The notes under the pieces are model-generated. The model made no database searches. It had not been told where the DNA came from and saw only the letters and a list, made by a program, of their open reading frames with translations. Shown here in pieces: positions 6,478 through 15,802 of a stretch of 56,815 nucleotides of DNA. The DNA is from Bacillota bacterium (GTDB lineage Bacteria; Bacillota; Clostridia; Lutisporales; Lutisporaceae). Within the stretch, counting starts at the first letter, position 1, and every line of letters begins with the position of its first letter. A program made the position numbers and the translations under genes. The stretch lies in the NCBI GenBank assembly GCA_029553855.1, contig JAKPKE010000065.1, positions 1-56,815 on the forward strand. The letters are read 5' to 3'.

Positions 6478-9009
6478 ATGTTTAATTTAAGACTGTTTAA
6501 GAACAAGGGAGATAAGGACAGAGGGAGTATTCAGGAGGCATCTGAAGGGTCGGGTGGCGTTTCAGGGAAAAGTTATTTACAGAAAAAGGTTCTTGAGGCA
6601 ACAAATCATAATAAGATAGTAAGCAAGATCGGCTACAGGATAGAGGAAGCCGGCTTTGTAATCGACAGCTTGATTGATAAGACGGGGAACATTGCTAAAT
6701 ATCTGGAAATACAGACTGATTCCATAGAGAAGGTGGTGGGAGAAATCAGCGACTACTCCGCCCTCGCCGAGGAGGTATTTGCCAGCATTGAAAATGCAAA
6801 GAGTATTTCTGTGCAGACTATGGAGGTAGCTAAAAAGGGTAATGATGCAGTTGACGATTCCATAAAGGCAATGAACGAAATTGAAGTCTCGGTGCTGGAA
6901 TCAAAAGAGGTTGTAAATGTGCTGAGTACGAAGGCTGCACATATCAATGAGCTTCTTAATGTAATCAGAGACATAGCAGACAGTACCAACCTTCTTTCCT
7001 TGAATGCCTCAATAGAAGCGGCAAGGGCAGGTGAGGCCGGAAGGGGATTTGCTGTGGTAGCCCAGGAGGTCAAGAAGCTGGCGGAGAGAAGTGTTGACTC
7101 AATAAAATACATTAACGATATAATCAAGGAAATAAACGATAGTGTGCTTATTGCCACAGCTTCCATGGATAAGACAATAAGCAAAGTAAAGGAAGGCACA
7201 GATATATCCAACAACACAATGGAAGTGTTCAATACAATCATTAAGGCAGTTGACAACAACAACCGGGTTTCTGATGAAATAAACTCGGCAGTTACCAAAC
7301 AGACTGCCAACCTTGAGGAGATGGTCAGTTCAACCTATGAGATGAGAGGTACCTTTGACAAGCTGATAATGGCTGTAGAGCAAGCTTCACTCTACACACG
7401 GTTTACCAAGACTGCACTGGAAGCCCTGGAGTCAGCCTCAACCCAACTGAAGGCTTCTGCTGACAGGCAGCATGCAGACAGAATATTGGCTGTGGAATAT
7501 ACTTCAGTGTTGACGACCTGCCTGCCCAGCATTCCCCAGACCTTTGACCCGCATATGTCCTTTGAATACATAGGAGCCCATATAATGCACAATACCAACA
7601 GCGGGCTGCTTAATATAAACTCTGCAAGCCAGGTGGTGGCAGGCATAGCGAAGAATTGGAATCTGGGAGAGGACGGACTTACATGGGTTTTCCATCTGAG
7701 AAAGGGCGCCAAGTTTCAGAATGGCCGCGAGATTACGGCCGAGGATGTCAAGTATTCCTTCGAAAGGGTGCTCAGACCGGAGATGAACTCTCCAAATAGC
7801 TGGGTGCTTATGAGTGTGGACGGGGCAGAGGAATACAATTCGGGAAGTGCAAAAGAAGTCAGGGGGATAAAAGTTCTTGACAGGTACAGGATAGCTCTGA
7901 GACTGACTGCTCCCCATTCCGGCTTTCTTCTTAACCTTGGACAGTTCAGTGCATCCATTTTACCAATGGAGGAAATTGAACAGGGCAGGATAATAGGCTG
8001 CGGCCCTTACAGGACAACCGATATCCAGGATGACAGGTTTATTCTTGAGGCCTTTAAAGATTATTATAACGGGGAACCATATATAAAGAAGATAATTGTT
8101 GAGGTAAACGATAAGGATGTATCAGAGGGACTTATTGATGGAAGATATGATTTCGTAATAACTGACAATAACAGCATAATTGACGGGGTCAGGGATAACG
8201 AAGCTATAAAGGTACAGACAAAGGGAATAATAGGCACATATTATGCCGGCTTCAACCTTTTGTGCGACTCTCCCTATGTCAGGAACAAGGAAGTGCGGAA
8301 GGCCTTAAATATGGCGGTGAATAAGAAACGGATAGTTCAGGAGGTAATGGGCGGTCTTGCGATTGAAGCCAAGGGGCCTTTCCCTCCAAGTATTGTTGAC
8401 ATCGGAAAAGTCAAGGGCTATGAATATAACCCTGGGGCAGCAAGGGAGATCCTTCAGAAGAACGGCCTTGGAAGAGGCGGCCATAAGCTTAGGATACTTG
8501 CCAGGGATGAAGAAGATACCTCTGCATACAATCCTATGATGAATATTATTATAAGCGATTTCAACGAAATAGGTATAGAGTGCGAAGTGATAAGGGTCAA
8601 TGCAGCTCAATACCTTAATATGGATAATATAAGAAGATGCGACATGTATTTGAGCAGATGGATCGGAGACACAGGTGATGCCGATAATTTCCTTCAGCCT
8701 CTTTTCAACATGGAGAGCAAGACGAATTTTTCCGGCTACACCAATAAAAACGTTACTGATGATATGAATAAAGCAAAGGAGATTACTGATCCCGAAAAGA
8801 GAGCTGAGGTTTACAAAAGCATCCAGGAAAGCATAATAGATGATGCCCCATGGATATTCATATTTCATCCGCAGTCGGGGGTAGCTTATAGGAGTAACCT
8901 CGGAGGCATAAGGCTCAGTTCTCTGGGTCTGATGAAATATGAAGATATAATTGAAGAAAATATAACAAGCAGAGATGGCCAAGCTTATAATCCACCACTT
9001 ATTATATAG
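6478..9009 (+). CDS. Soluble methyl-accepting chemotaxis transducer fused to a family 5 peptide-binding domain
   Basis: 843 residues with two modules. Residues about 45-320 form an MCP signalling domain with the hairpin-tip core [20 protein letters not shown] (about 172-191) and long flanking coiled-coil heptads. Residues about 345-825 match the SBP_bac_5 (oligopeptide/dipeptide-binding) fold: [34 protein letters not shown], and a late [21 protein letters not shown]. No signal peptide, membrane helix or HAMP domain is visible, so both modules should be cytoplasmic. The chemoreceptor would then read an internal ligand through its C-terminal binding domain, much as the unrelated regulator SgrR uses a cytoplasmic SBP_5 domain. 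The ATG has AAGGAGG 9 nt upstream. It is monocistronic and followed by a terminator. Confidence 0.9.
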   Translation: MFNLRLFKNKGDKDRGSIQEASEGSGGVSGKSYLQKKVLEATNHNKIVSKIGYRIEEAGFVIDSLIDKTGNIAKYLEIQTDSIEKVVGEISDYSALAEEVFASIENAKSISVQTMEVAKKGNDAVDDSIKAMNEIEVSVLESKEVVNVLSTKAAHINELLNVIRDIADSTNLLSLNASIEAARAGEAGRGFAVVAQEVKKLAERSVDSIKYINDIIKEINDSVLIATASMDKTISKVKEGTDISNNTMEVFNTIIKAVDNNNRVSDEINSAVTKQTANLEEMVSSTYEMRGTFDKLIMAVEQASLYTRFTKTALEALESASTQLKASADRQHADRILAVEYTSVLTTCLPSIPQTFDPHMSFEYIGAHIMHNTNSGLLNINSASQVVAGIAKNWNLGEDGLTWVFHLRKGAKFQNGREITAEDVKYSFERVLRPEMNSPNSWVLMSVDGAEEYNSGSAKEVRGIKVLDRYRIALRLTAPHSGFLLNLGQFSASILPMEEIEQGRIIGCGPYRTTDIQDDRFILEAFKDYYNGEPYIKKIIVEVNDKDVSEGLIDGRYDFVITDNNSIIDGVRDNEAIKVQTKGIIGTYYAGFNLLCDSPYVRNKEVRKALNMAVNKKRIVQEVMGGLAIEAKGPFPPSIVDIGKVKGYEYNPGAAREILQKNGLGRGGHKLRILARDEEDTSAYNPMMNIIISDFNEIGIECEVIRVNAAQYLNMDNIRRCDMYLSRWIGDTGDADNFLQPLFNMESKTNFSGYTNKNVTDDMNKAKEITDPEKRAEVYKSIQESIIDDAPWIFIFHPQSGVAYRSNLGGIRLSSLGLMKYEDIIEENITSRDGQAYNPPLII

Positions 9010-9032
9010 CTTCCGGCATATTAGAATTATGA

Positions 9033-9070
9033 TATAAAAATGAAGGCTCTGATGAGCCTCATTTTTATAT
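9033..9070. terminator. Strong, probably bidirectional terminator
   Basis: Stem AGGCTC-TGAT-GAGCCT extended by flanking ATATAAAAATGA and CATTTTTATAT, giving a long perfect hairpin with A-run and T-run on either side. Confidence 0.85.
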
Positions 9071-9151
9071 GGATACTGGTGAAAATAAGCTATATATAGT
9101 ATAATAATCAGAAGATTTAAAAGACAGAGACGAAATGGAGGTTAGAGTTTC

Positions 9152-10834
9152 ATGGGTGAAAACACAAACAGCGGGATTTCCAACTTTATACATGATTTTA
9201 TCGATAAAGACCTGGAGGAAAAAGTATACGACAAGGTACATACCCGTTTTCCTCCGGAACCTAACGGTTATCTTCATATAGGGCATTGCAAGGCCATGTA
9301 TATAGATTTTAGCATTGCAGAAAAATATGGAGGATTATGCAATCTTAGGTTTGATGATACCAATCCGATTAAGGAGGATACGGAATATGTCGAATCCATT
9401 ATGGAAGACATCAAATGGCTTGGATTTGACTGGGAAGACAGACTGTTCTATGCATCGGATTATTTTGATCATATGTATGAGTTTGCGGAAATTCTCATAA
9501 AAAAAGGTAAGGCATATGTGTGTGATTTAAATCAGCAAGAAATAAAGGATTATAGAGGCACTCCGACTGAGCCGGGGGAAAACAGCCCTTATAGAGAGCG
9601 CACAGTTGCCGAGAACCTGGACTTGTTCAGGAGGATGCGGTCAGGTGAATTTCCCGAAGGATCAAGGACCCTTCGTGCCAAGATAGATATGGCGGCACCC
9701 AATCTTAACATGAGAGATCCCGTATTATACCGGATACTGAAGTCAGATCACCATAGAACGGGGGACAAGTGGTGCATTTATCCGATGTACGATTTCCAGC
9801 ATCCGCTTTCCGATGCTCTGGAGGGAATTACTCATTCTCTTTGTTCATTGGAATACGAGGATCACAGGCCGTTGTACAATTGGGTTGTAGAGGAATGTGA
9901 AACCCTGCATAAGCCGAGGCAGATTGAATTCGCAAGACTGAATCTTACCTATACCGTTATGAGCAAGCGATATCTGAGGGAACTTGTGGAATCAGGCATT
10001 GTCAGCGGGTGGGATGATCCAAGGATGCCTACGTTATGTGGTTTGAGAAGGAGAGGTTATACAGCAGCCGCAATAAAGGACTTCTGTGACAGGATTGGTG
10101 TGGCCAAGACAAACAGTACCGTTGATTACGCACTTTTGGAGCATTGCATAAGAGAGGACCTGAATAAAAGGGCGGATCGCGTAATGGCAGTATTGCGTCC
10201 ATTGAAGGTTATCATAGATAACTATCCCGAGAACCAGGTTGAGGATTTTGATGTAGAGATTAACCCGGAAGACCCCGGCAGGGGAATGCGCAAAGTATCC
10301 TTTTCACGGGAAATCTACATTGAGCAGGAGGATTTCATGGAGAACCCGCCAAAGAAATATTTCAGGCTATATCCCGGGGGAGAAGTCAGACTGAAAAGTG
10401 CTTATTTTATTAAGTGTGGAAGTGTTGTTAAAGATCCCCAAACAGGGGAAATTACTGAAATTCACTGTACCTATGATCCGGCTTCAAAGGGAGGAAACTC
10501 CCCTGATGGAAGAAAGGTAAAGGGAACTGTTCATTGGATATCCGCCGCCTGTGCTCTGGATGCGGAGGTTCGTTTGTATGATCAGCTTTTTGCGGTACCT
10601 AACCCGGGGGAAGAGGGAAGGGAATACAAAGATGATTTGAACCCTGATTCTTTGGAGGTGCTGACAGGCTGCAAGATTGAACCGGAATTGGCGGAAACCT
10701 CTGTAGGGACTGTCTACCAGTTCCTGCGAATGGGTTATTTCTGCCCGGATAATAAAGATTTTGGAAAAGGAAAACCAGTATTCAACCGAATAGTAGGTTT
10801 GAAGGACACATGGTCCAAAATTGCGAACAGATAA
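9152..10834 (+). CDS. glnS: Glutaminyl-tRNA synthetase
   Basis: Class I aminoacyl-tRNA synthetase that charges tRNA-Gln. At 560 residues it has the GlnRS-type HIGH region [16 protein letters not shown] (about residues 31-46), [14 protein letters not shown], the KMSKS equivalent VMSKRYL, and the C-terminal anticodon-binding beta-barrels. [14 protein letters not shown] with the NPI/EDTEYV segment separates it from GluRS. Many Firmicutes lack GlnRS and make Gln-tRNA by the GatCAB transamidation route. Here a full-length enzyme is present, a pattern usually explained by ancient horizontal transfer. It is monocistronic, with GGAGG upstream and a terminator behind it. A TATAAT (9100-9105) with only a poor -35 precedes it. 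Confidence 0.96.
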   Translation: MGENTNSGISNFIHDFIDKDLEEKVYDKVHTRFPPEPNGYLHIGHCKAMYIDFSIAEKYGGLCNLRFDDTNPIKEDTEYVESIMEDIKWLGFDWEDRLFYASDYFDHMYEFAEILIKKGKAYVCDLNQQEIKDYRGTPTEPGENSPYRERTVAENLDLFRRMRSGEFPEGSRTLRAKIDMAAPNLNMRDPVLYRILKSDHHRTGDKWCIYPMYDFQHPLSDALEGITHSLCSLEYEDHRPLYNWVVEECETLHKPRQIEFARLNLTYTVMSKRYLRELVESGIVSGWDDPRMPTLCGLRRRGYTAAAIKDFCDRIGVAKTNSTVDYALLEHCIREDLNKRADRVMAVLRPLKVIIDNYPENQVEDFDVEINPEDPGRGMRKVSFSREIYIEQEDFMENPPKKYFRLYPGGEVRLKSAYFIKCGSVVKDPQTGEITEIHCTYDPASKGGNSPDGRKVKGTVHWISAACALDAEVRLYDQLFAVPNPGEEGREYKDDLNPDSLEVLTGCKIEPELAETSVGTVYQFLRMGYFCPDNKDFGKGKPVFNRIVGLKDTWSKIANR

Positions 10835-10844
10835 TGCTAAAAGA

Positions 10845-10867
10845 GACTGCTGCGGCAGTCCCTTTTT
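10845..10867 (+). terminator. Rho-independent terminator of glnS
   Basis: GACTGC (10845-10850), loop TGCG, GCAGTC (10855-10860), then CC and five Ts. Confidence 0.8.
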
Positions 10868-10983
10868 ATAATCGTATTGTTAATCTTGCATAAAACTGCT
10901 ATGATTAAATTATACTTAAACTGTGATAATGCCTTCAAGATAAGACATTATCGTTAAGATTTACTTGTTGGGGGGTGTAACGG

Positions 10984-11469
10984 GTGTTTGGAAATTGGGG
11001 CCTGCTCACTGCATTTTTATATGTGATGGGTCTGGTACTGCTCCTAGTGGAGGCCACAATACCAGGATTCGGCGTTGCAGGGGTGAGTGGTATCATACTG
11101 GTGTTTATCAGCATAGTAATGATTTCCTCAAGCTTTTATCAGGCAGTTTTTTTACTTATAGGAACTATATTGGGGACAGTATTGGCAGTTTACGTTTTAT
11201 ATAAGCTTGGGTATGGGAAGCGCTTTCTCAAATCCATGGTATTAAGCACCGAACAGAAAAACGAAGAAGGGTATGTAAGCAGTAAAGATTATGAGAAATA
11301 CCTTGGTATGCATGGTACTGTAATTACCCCGTTAAGATCTTCAGGTACTGTACTTATTGATGGAAAAAAGGTAGACGCAATCTCGGAGGCAGAATTCATC
11401 GATAAAGATACGGAGGTTGAAGTAATAAAAATTAAAGGTAACATAATAGTAGTAAGGAGAATAAAATAA
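10984..11469 (+). CDS. NfeD-like membrane protein
   Basis: 161 residues starting at GTG 10984 behind GGGGGGTG. Three to four hydrophobic helices (about residues 5-75; the first contains the VLLLVEATIPGFG signature of NfeD) are followed by a soluble OB-fold-like tail (GMHGTVITPLRSSGTVLIDGKKVDAISE). This short form lacks the ClpP-like protease domain of long NfeD proteins. NfeD proteins pair with flotillin/stomatin-type proteins, and floA follows 18 nt downstream. A role in membrane microdomain organisation is therefore likely. Confidence 0.9.
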   Translation: MFGNWGLLTAFLYVMGLVLLLVEATIPGFGVAGVSGIILVFISIVMISSSFYQAVFLLIGTILGTVLAVYVLYKLGYGKRFLKSMVLSTEQKNEEGYVSSKDYEKYLGMHGTVITPLRSSGTVLIDGKKVDAISEAEFIDKDTEVEVIKIKGNIIVVRRIK

Positions 11470-11487
11470 TTAATCGGAGGTAAACAA

Positions 11488-12477
11488 ATGGATATTTTGA
11501 TTTATGTAATTACCCTGTTTATCATAATACTGGGCCTGACGATATTTTTGAGCTTTGTTCCCCTTGGGCTGTGGATTTCTTCACTGGCAGCGGGAGTTAA
11601 CATAGGAATATTCAACCTGGTAGGTATGAGACTTAGAAGAGTAATTCCAAGCAGGATTGTGAATCCTCTCATAAAGGCCAGGAAGGCCGGTCTCGAAGTT
11701 GGGGTGAATCAGCTTGAAGCTCATTTGCTTGCAGGAGGTAATGTAGACAGGGTTGTAAATGCGCTTATTGCTGCACAGAGGGCGGAAATCGAACTTACCT
11801 TTGAAAGAGCTGCAGCTATTGACCTTGCAGGCAGGGATGTCCTGGAAGCAGTACAGATGAGCGTCAATCCCAAGGTGATTGAGACTCCCATTGTAGCGGC
11901 AGTAGCCAAGGATGGTATTGAAGTAAAGGCAAAGGCAAGGGTAACGGTGAGGGCTAATATTGAAAGGCTTGTCGGCGGAGCAGGCGAGGAGACAATAATA
12001 GCCAGGGTAGGCGAAGGTATAGTTACTACCGTGGGCAGTTCCGAAAGCCATAAGGCCGTCTTGGAAAACCCGGATTTGATATCGAGAACGGTTCTGGCAA
12101 AGGGCCTGGATTCAGGAACAGCCTTTGAGATATTATCCATAGATATAGCTGATGTAGATGTAGGAAGGAATATTGGCGCCCAGCTGCAGACGGACCAGGC
12201 GGAAGCAGACAAGAGGATAGCACAGGCTAAGGCAGAGGAAAGACGTGCCATGGCTGTAGCAAAAGAGCAGGAAATGAAAGCAGGAGTGCAGGAAATGAGA
12301 GCTAAAGTTGTGGAAGCCGAAGCTGAAGTGCCCAAAGCACTTGCTGATGCCCTTAGGAATGGTAAAATGGGTGTAATGGATTATTATCAGCTTCAGAACA
12401 TCCAGGCAGATACCCTGATGAGGGATGCGATATCAAAGGTCAATAAGGGCGACTCAATGGAAAAGGACAGGAAGTAG
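11488..12477 (+). CDS. floA: Flotillin-like protein FloA
   Basis: Membrane-microdomain scaffold of the FloA/YqfA family, 329 residues, normal length. An N-terminal hydrophobic hairpin (about residues 3-47) is followed by the SPFH-like region ([39 protein letters not shown]) and a C-terminal Ala/Glu-rich coiled coil (about 230-290: [18 protein letters not shown]). It forms an operon with the NfeD-like gene and the yqf block. In Bacillus the corresponding genes (yqeZ-floA) affect membrane fluidity and cell-wall stress responses. Confidence 0.95.
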   Translation: MDILIYVITLFIIILGLTIFLSFVPLGLWISSLAAGVNIGIFNLVGMRLRRVIPSRIVNPLIKARKAGLEVGVNQLEAHLLAGGNVDRVVNALIAAQRAEIELTFERAAAIDLAGRDVLEAVQMSVNPKVIETPIVAAVAKDGIEVKAKARVTVRANIERLVGGAGEETIIARVGEGIVTTVGSSESHKAVLENPDLISRTVLAKGLDSGTAFEILSIDIADVDVGRNIGAQLQTDQAEADKRIAQAKAEERRAMAVAKEQEMKAGVQEMRAKVVEAEAEVPKALADALRNGKMGVMDYYQLQNIQADTLMRDAISKVNKGDSMEKDRK

Positions 12478-12512
12478 TATATGACAGCATCTCCATTAAA
12501 GGAGGGATGTAA

Positions 12513-12995
12513 TTGGATGGTTTATTTGTAATAATCGCTATTATCATAGGCATTGCAAATCTTGTGCAAAAGCAAAACCAGGCCCAGGGTCGTGGCAATG
12601 TGAAGGGCAGGCAGGATCAATACAGACAGAAACCGGAGAAACCGGTTCAAATGCAAAAGCGTGTTTTGCGGCCGCTTCAAAAAATCCTTACGGATCTTGG
12701 AGAAGCCCGGAGCGAAATGCTGAAAAGCATAGAAAGCAGCGAGGGCGTAGAGGCTGAAGACAGAAGCAGGACAGGAAGCCTGGACTATACGGAGCAGGGC
12801 AGGGGTTATGGGGATTCGACCTGTCTCCCCATGAAGCCGGAGCTGAAGGTGAGTGAAGAGAGCAAGGTTGTTGTTGAGCCGGTAACAGCCGGAGAGGGCT
12901 ATATATTTGATTTAAATGAGGGAAACCTTATTAACAGTATAGTTATGGCGGAAATTCTTGGACCGCCGAGAGCAATGAAAAGAAGAATAAGATAA
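12513..12995 (+). CDS. Membrane-anchored hypothetical protein in the yqf cluster
   Basis: 160 residues from TTG 12513 (GGAGGG 6 nt upstream). One N-terminal membrane helix (DGLFVIIAIIIGIANLVQ) is followed by a hydrophilic, Gln/Lys-rich then acidic linker. A compact C-terminal motif NSIVMAEILGPPRAMKR closes the protein. I do not recognise a named family. It sits between floA and yqfC, roughly the place of yqfB in Bacillus, and an end motif like this on a floA neighbour suggests a small anchored partner. That is inference. Confidence 0.75.
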   Translation: MDGLFVIIAIIIGIANLVQKQNQAQGRGNVKGRQDQYRQKPEKPVQMQKRVLRPLQKILTDLGEARSEMLKSIESSEGVEAEDRSRTGSLDYTEQGRGYGDSTCLPMKPELKVSEESKVVVEPVTAGEGYIFDLNEGNLINSIVMAEILGPPRAMKRRIR

Positions 12996-13007
12996 GACAT
13001 GGGAGAG

Positions 13008-13093
13008 GGAGTGTCGCAAAACTACTGAATAAGTAGCTGGCGATACTCCTTTGCATATAAGGAGAAAAATGTGACTGTGTCGCATTTTTCTCC
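13008..13093. repeat. Two-hairpin intergenic element (related to 42090 and 183)
   Basis: First hairpin: GGAGTGTCGC (13008-13017) with GCGATACTCC (13040-13049), enclosing CTACT/AGTAG. Second hairpin: 15-bp arms at 13061-13075 and 13079-13093 (one G-U pair) with a 3-nt loop. The first hairpin recurs at 42090-42132. Part of the second (GGAGAAAAATGCGAC on the minus strand) recurs at 183-197 just past rsgA. It could act as a terminator before yqfC or be a small mobile repeat. Confidence 0.6.
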
Positions 13094-13170
13094 TATTGTG
13101 TAACAGCCCATTATTCCTTTTTGTTCTTCAATATATCCCTTCTGCATACATTTATATAGAGGTGTGTGCT

Positions 13171-13443
13171 ATGGGTAAGAGGGGCTATTGGCTAAAAGAG
13201 AAGTTGTGCAGCACTTTTGAACTTCCAAAGGATATAGTTCTTGATGTTTCAAAGGTAGTCATAATCGGTGCCGGACAAATTACTGTAGAAAATCATAAAG
13301 GCTTGATAGAATACAGCGAAGAACTGATACGCATCAATACCGGCAGCGGAATAATGAAATTATGCGGAAGAAACCTGACAATAAAAAATATTATTCAGGA
13401 AGAAATTGCAATAACAGGTGTAATCACGAATATCGAATTTTGA
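13171..13443 (+). CDS. yqfC: Sporulation protein YqfC
   Basis: 90-residue protein of the YqfC family, conserved in endospore formers and always next to yqfD. The ATG at 13171 (MGKRGYWLKEKL) is preferred over longer in-frame starts because GAGGTG lies just upstream and the family begins there. The body has short beta-strand motifs (KVVIIGAGQITVENHKGL, LCGRNLTIKNI). The biochemical role is unknown; it is linked to sporulation by its taxonomic range and sigma-E regulation of the Bacillus gene. Confidence 0.9.
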   Translation: MGKRGYWLKEKLCSTFELPKDIVLDVSKVVIIGAGQITVENHKGLIEYSEELIRINTGSGIMKLCGRNLTIKNIIQEEIAITGVITNIEF

Positions 13444-13482
13444 TTATGTAAGTGGCGTTAAATGACATGGGGGCAGGAAAGG

Positions 13483-14661
13483 ATGTTTACTATTCGAATA
13501 TGGAATTATTTAAGGGGATATGCTATTATTATTGTTAAAGGATTGAAGATTGAAAGATTTATCAATCTTGCCGTGGTTAATAATATATATATATGGGATA
13601 TTAAGAAGCTTGACTATGTTACGGTAAAGGCAAAAATCAACCTGGGAAATTTCAGGAGGCTTAGGGACATTGTACGAAAAACAGACAGTTCAGTCAGCGT
13701 ATTGAGCAAGCACGGGCTCCCTTTTATCATAAGAAATGTTAAAAGGAGAAAGTTATTCTATACTATTTTGCTGTCACTGTTTATTTTTATATATATAATG
13801 TCCTCTTTTGTATGGATGATTGAAATAAAAGGGGTAAAAAGTGTCGATACTGAAAAGATAGTGAAGTGCCTTAACGCCGAAGGCCTAAAGGAAGGGAGTT
13901 TTAAAGGAAAGCTGGACAGAAGGCATATAGAGAATCAGGTTCTTATTAACATGCCGGAGCTTTCATGGATAGGTATACAGATAAAAGGCACAAAGGCAAT
14001 AGTAGAGGTTGTAGAGAAAAAGGAAAAGCCTCCGCTAATTAGCCGTGATGATGCTTGTGATATTGTTGCCGCTAAAGATGGTGTAATAACAAAGCTGTTG
14101 GTGCTTTCCGGGGACCCGCTGGTTAAGGATGGAACTACCGTAAGAAAAGGTCAGAGGCTGGTTACAGGCACGATACTCAGGGAAAATCTGGAACCCAGAC
14201 AGGTACACTCCCTTGCGCAAGTAATTGCAAGGACGTGGTATGAGGATGCGGAGGAGATACCCTTTCAGCAGATAGAATATAAACCCACCGGAAATGTATC
14301 CAGACAATATAGGCTGAAGCTGCTGAACAAAGAATTTTCCGGGAAGAGGCGTGTCAGCTTCAAGGATTTTAATGAGAATATCAAGGAGAGAGACCTTATC
14401 AGTTTTGGTGATTATGTATTTCCTGTAAAACTGATAGAACATAGATTTGAAGAACTGGTGCCTGAATTAAAGACCCTTATGATAAATGAAGCCAAAGAAA
14501 GATGCCTGGAAAGACTTGATGCAAGGATAAAACTTATGTTGCCGGAAGGTGCGGTAATTTTAAATAGAAATACAAACTACTATCTGAATAAAAAGTCCGT
14601 TAAGGCAACGATAAGTGTTGAAGTCCTGGAGGATATAGGGGTGAAACAAAAAATACAATAG
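13483..14661 (+). CDS. yqfD: Sporulation protein YqfD
   Basis: About 392 residues from ATG 13483; an upstream ATG at 13462 is in frame, but MFTIRIWNYLRGY matches where the family starts and AGGAAAGG abuts it. One strong membrane helix (LFYTILLSLFIFIYIMSSFVW, about residues 90-110) is followed by an extracytoplasmic domain with IEIKGVKSVDTEKI and a POTRA-like beta pattern, then a hydrophilic C-terminal part. It is found in endospore formers beside yqfC and phoH. It is thought to act in the mother-cell/forespore membrane, mechanism unknown. Confidence 0.93.
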   Translation: MFTIRIWNYLRGYAIIIVKGLKIERFINLAVVNNIYIWDIKKLDYVTVKAKINLGNFRRLRDIVRKTDSSVSVLSKHGLPFIIRNVKRRKLFYTILLSLFIFIYIMSSFVWMIEIKGVKSVDTEKIVKCLNAEGLKEGSFKGKLDRRHIENQVLINMPELSWIGIQIKGTKAIVEVVEKKEKPPLISRDDACDIVAAKDGVITKLLVLSGDPLVKDGTTVRKGQRLVTGTILRENLEPRQVHSLAQVIARTWYEDAEEIPFQQIEYKPTGNVSRQYRLKLLNKEFSGKRRVSFKDFNENIKERDLISFGDYVFPVKLIEHRFEELVPELKTLMINEAKERCLERLDARIKLMLPEGAVILNRNTNYYLNKKSVKATISVEVLEDIGVKQKIQ

Positions 14662-14794
14662 GTCCCTTCCAGGCAATGGCTTGCCTGTCAGCAATGAAGC
14701 TATGCTTCATTGATTGGACTAAACTAAGGAAACTTTTGCGAAATATGAACGAACAATAAAAGGATATTTCTCAAAACGTATAGGAGGAAATCAA

Positions 14795-15802
14795 TTGGCA
14801 GAGAACGTCATGGAATTTGGAATACAAATTAACGATATGGAAAATATAATGAACCTTTTTGGGAACTTTGATCAGAACCTTAAAGTCATAGAGGATGAGT
14901 TCGGTGTCGACATAATTATCAGGGAAGGCGAAATAAAAATTATCGGCTTGGAGCCGGCCGTGGATATGGCAAAAAAAACCCTCGACATTCTGATGAAAAT
15001 GCAGGAAAGCGGCGAAATCATTACGGGCCATTCGGTGAGTTATACCATAGAGCTGGTAAAAGAAGGAGAAGAAAGCAAAAGTAGCGGCCTTAGAGATGTA
15101 ATTATTACCAATGCAAGAGGAAAAAACATCAAAAGCAAGACAATAGGACAGAAGAAATATATTGATGCAATACGGAATAATGAAGTGGTGTTTGGGATAG
15201 GCCCCGCTGGTACCGGGAAGACTTACCTTGCTATGGCTATGGCGGTAAAGGCCTTTAAAAACCGTGAAGTCAGCAGGATAATTCTGACAAGACCTGCAGT
15301 AGAAGCAGGGGAAAAGCTCGGTTTTTTGCCCGGGGATCTGCAGAACAAGGTAGACCCATATTTAAGGCCCTTATATGATGCGTTGTATGACATAATGGGT
15401 GCTGAAGCATATCAAAAGCAAATAGAGAGAGGGGCAATAGAAATTGCACCCCTTGCATATATGAGAGGCAGAACCCTTGACGATTCATATATCATACTTG
15501 ACGAAGCACAAAACACATCTACCGAACAGATGAAAATGTTTTTGACCAGGCTGGGAATCGGATCAAAGGCAATAATAACAGGGGATATTACGCAGATTGA
15601 CTTACCCAGGGGAAAATACTCAGGGCTGAAAGAAGTAATGGAAATTTTGAGAAACGTCAATGGTATCGGATTTGTATACTTTAGTGAAAAGGATGTTGTA
15701 AGGCATAAATTGGTGAAGGATATAATAAAGGCGTATGAAACCCATGAGGGGAATAAAAAGTTTAGTTTGGAAGATGATGAAGGAACAGGGGAATACAAAT
15801 GA
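14795..15802 (+). CDS. phoH: PhoH-like ATPase
   Basis: 335-residue P-loop ATPase of the PhoH/YlaK family. An N-terminal KH-like region (about 1-110) is followed by Walker A GPAGTGKT (about 135-142), the motif TRPAVEAGEKLGFLPGD, Walker B IILDEAQN and a GDITQIDLP sensor segment. Translation starts at TTG 14795 behind AGGAGG. The last 4 nt overlap the start of pgpH, so translation is coupled. The family is tied to RNA metabolism together with YbeY, which lies two genes downstream. The 133-nt gap before it has only small hairpins, such as CAATGAAGC/GCTTCATTG at 14693-14713. Confidence 0.95.
   Translation: MAENVMEFGIQINDMENIMNLFGNFDQNLKVIEDEFGVDIIIREGEIKIIGLEPAVDMAKKTLDILMKMQESGEIITGHSVSYTIELVKEGEESKSSGLRDVIITNARGKNIKSKTIGQKKYIDAIRNNEVVFGIGPAGTGKTYLAMAMAVKAFKNREVSRIILTRPAVEAGEKLGFLPGDLQNKVDPYLRPLYDALYDIMGAEAYQKQIERGAIEIAPLAYMRGRTLDDSYIILDEAQNTSTEQMKMFLTRLGIGSKAIITGDITQIDLPRGKYSGLKEVMEILRNVNGIGFVYFSEKDVVRHKLVKDIIKAYETHEGNKKFSLEDDEGTGEYK

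Noticed and set aside
8305-8982. 225-residue minus-strand frame inside the MCP chimera
   Set aside because: Antisense shadow of a well-supported gene; the translation is unlike any protein I know.
10965-11204. 79-residue frame overlapping the start of the NfeD-like gene
   Set aside because: It is out of frame with the NfeD gene, which has proper membrane helices and its own start signals.
13008-13049. Possible cyclic-di-GMP-I (GEMM) riboswitch because of GTCGCAAAAC
   Set aside because: The paired arms, the missing second helix and the lack of the conserved tetraloop-receptor sequence do not fit the GEMM fold. It was kept as an unnamed hairpin element.
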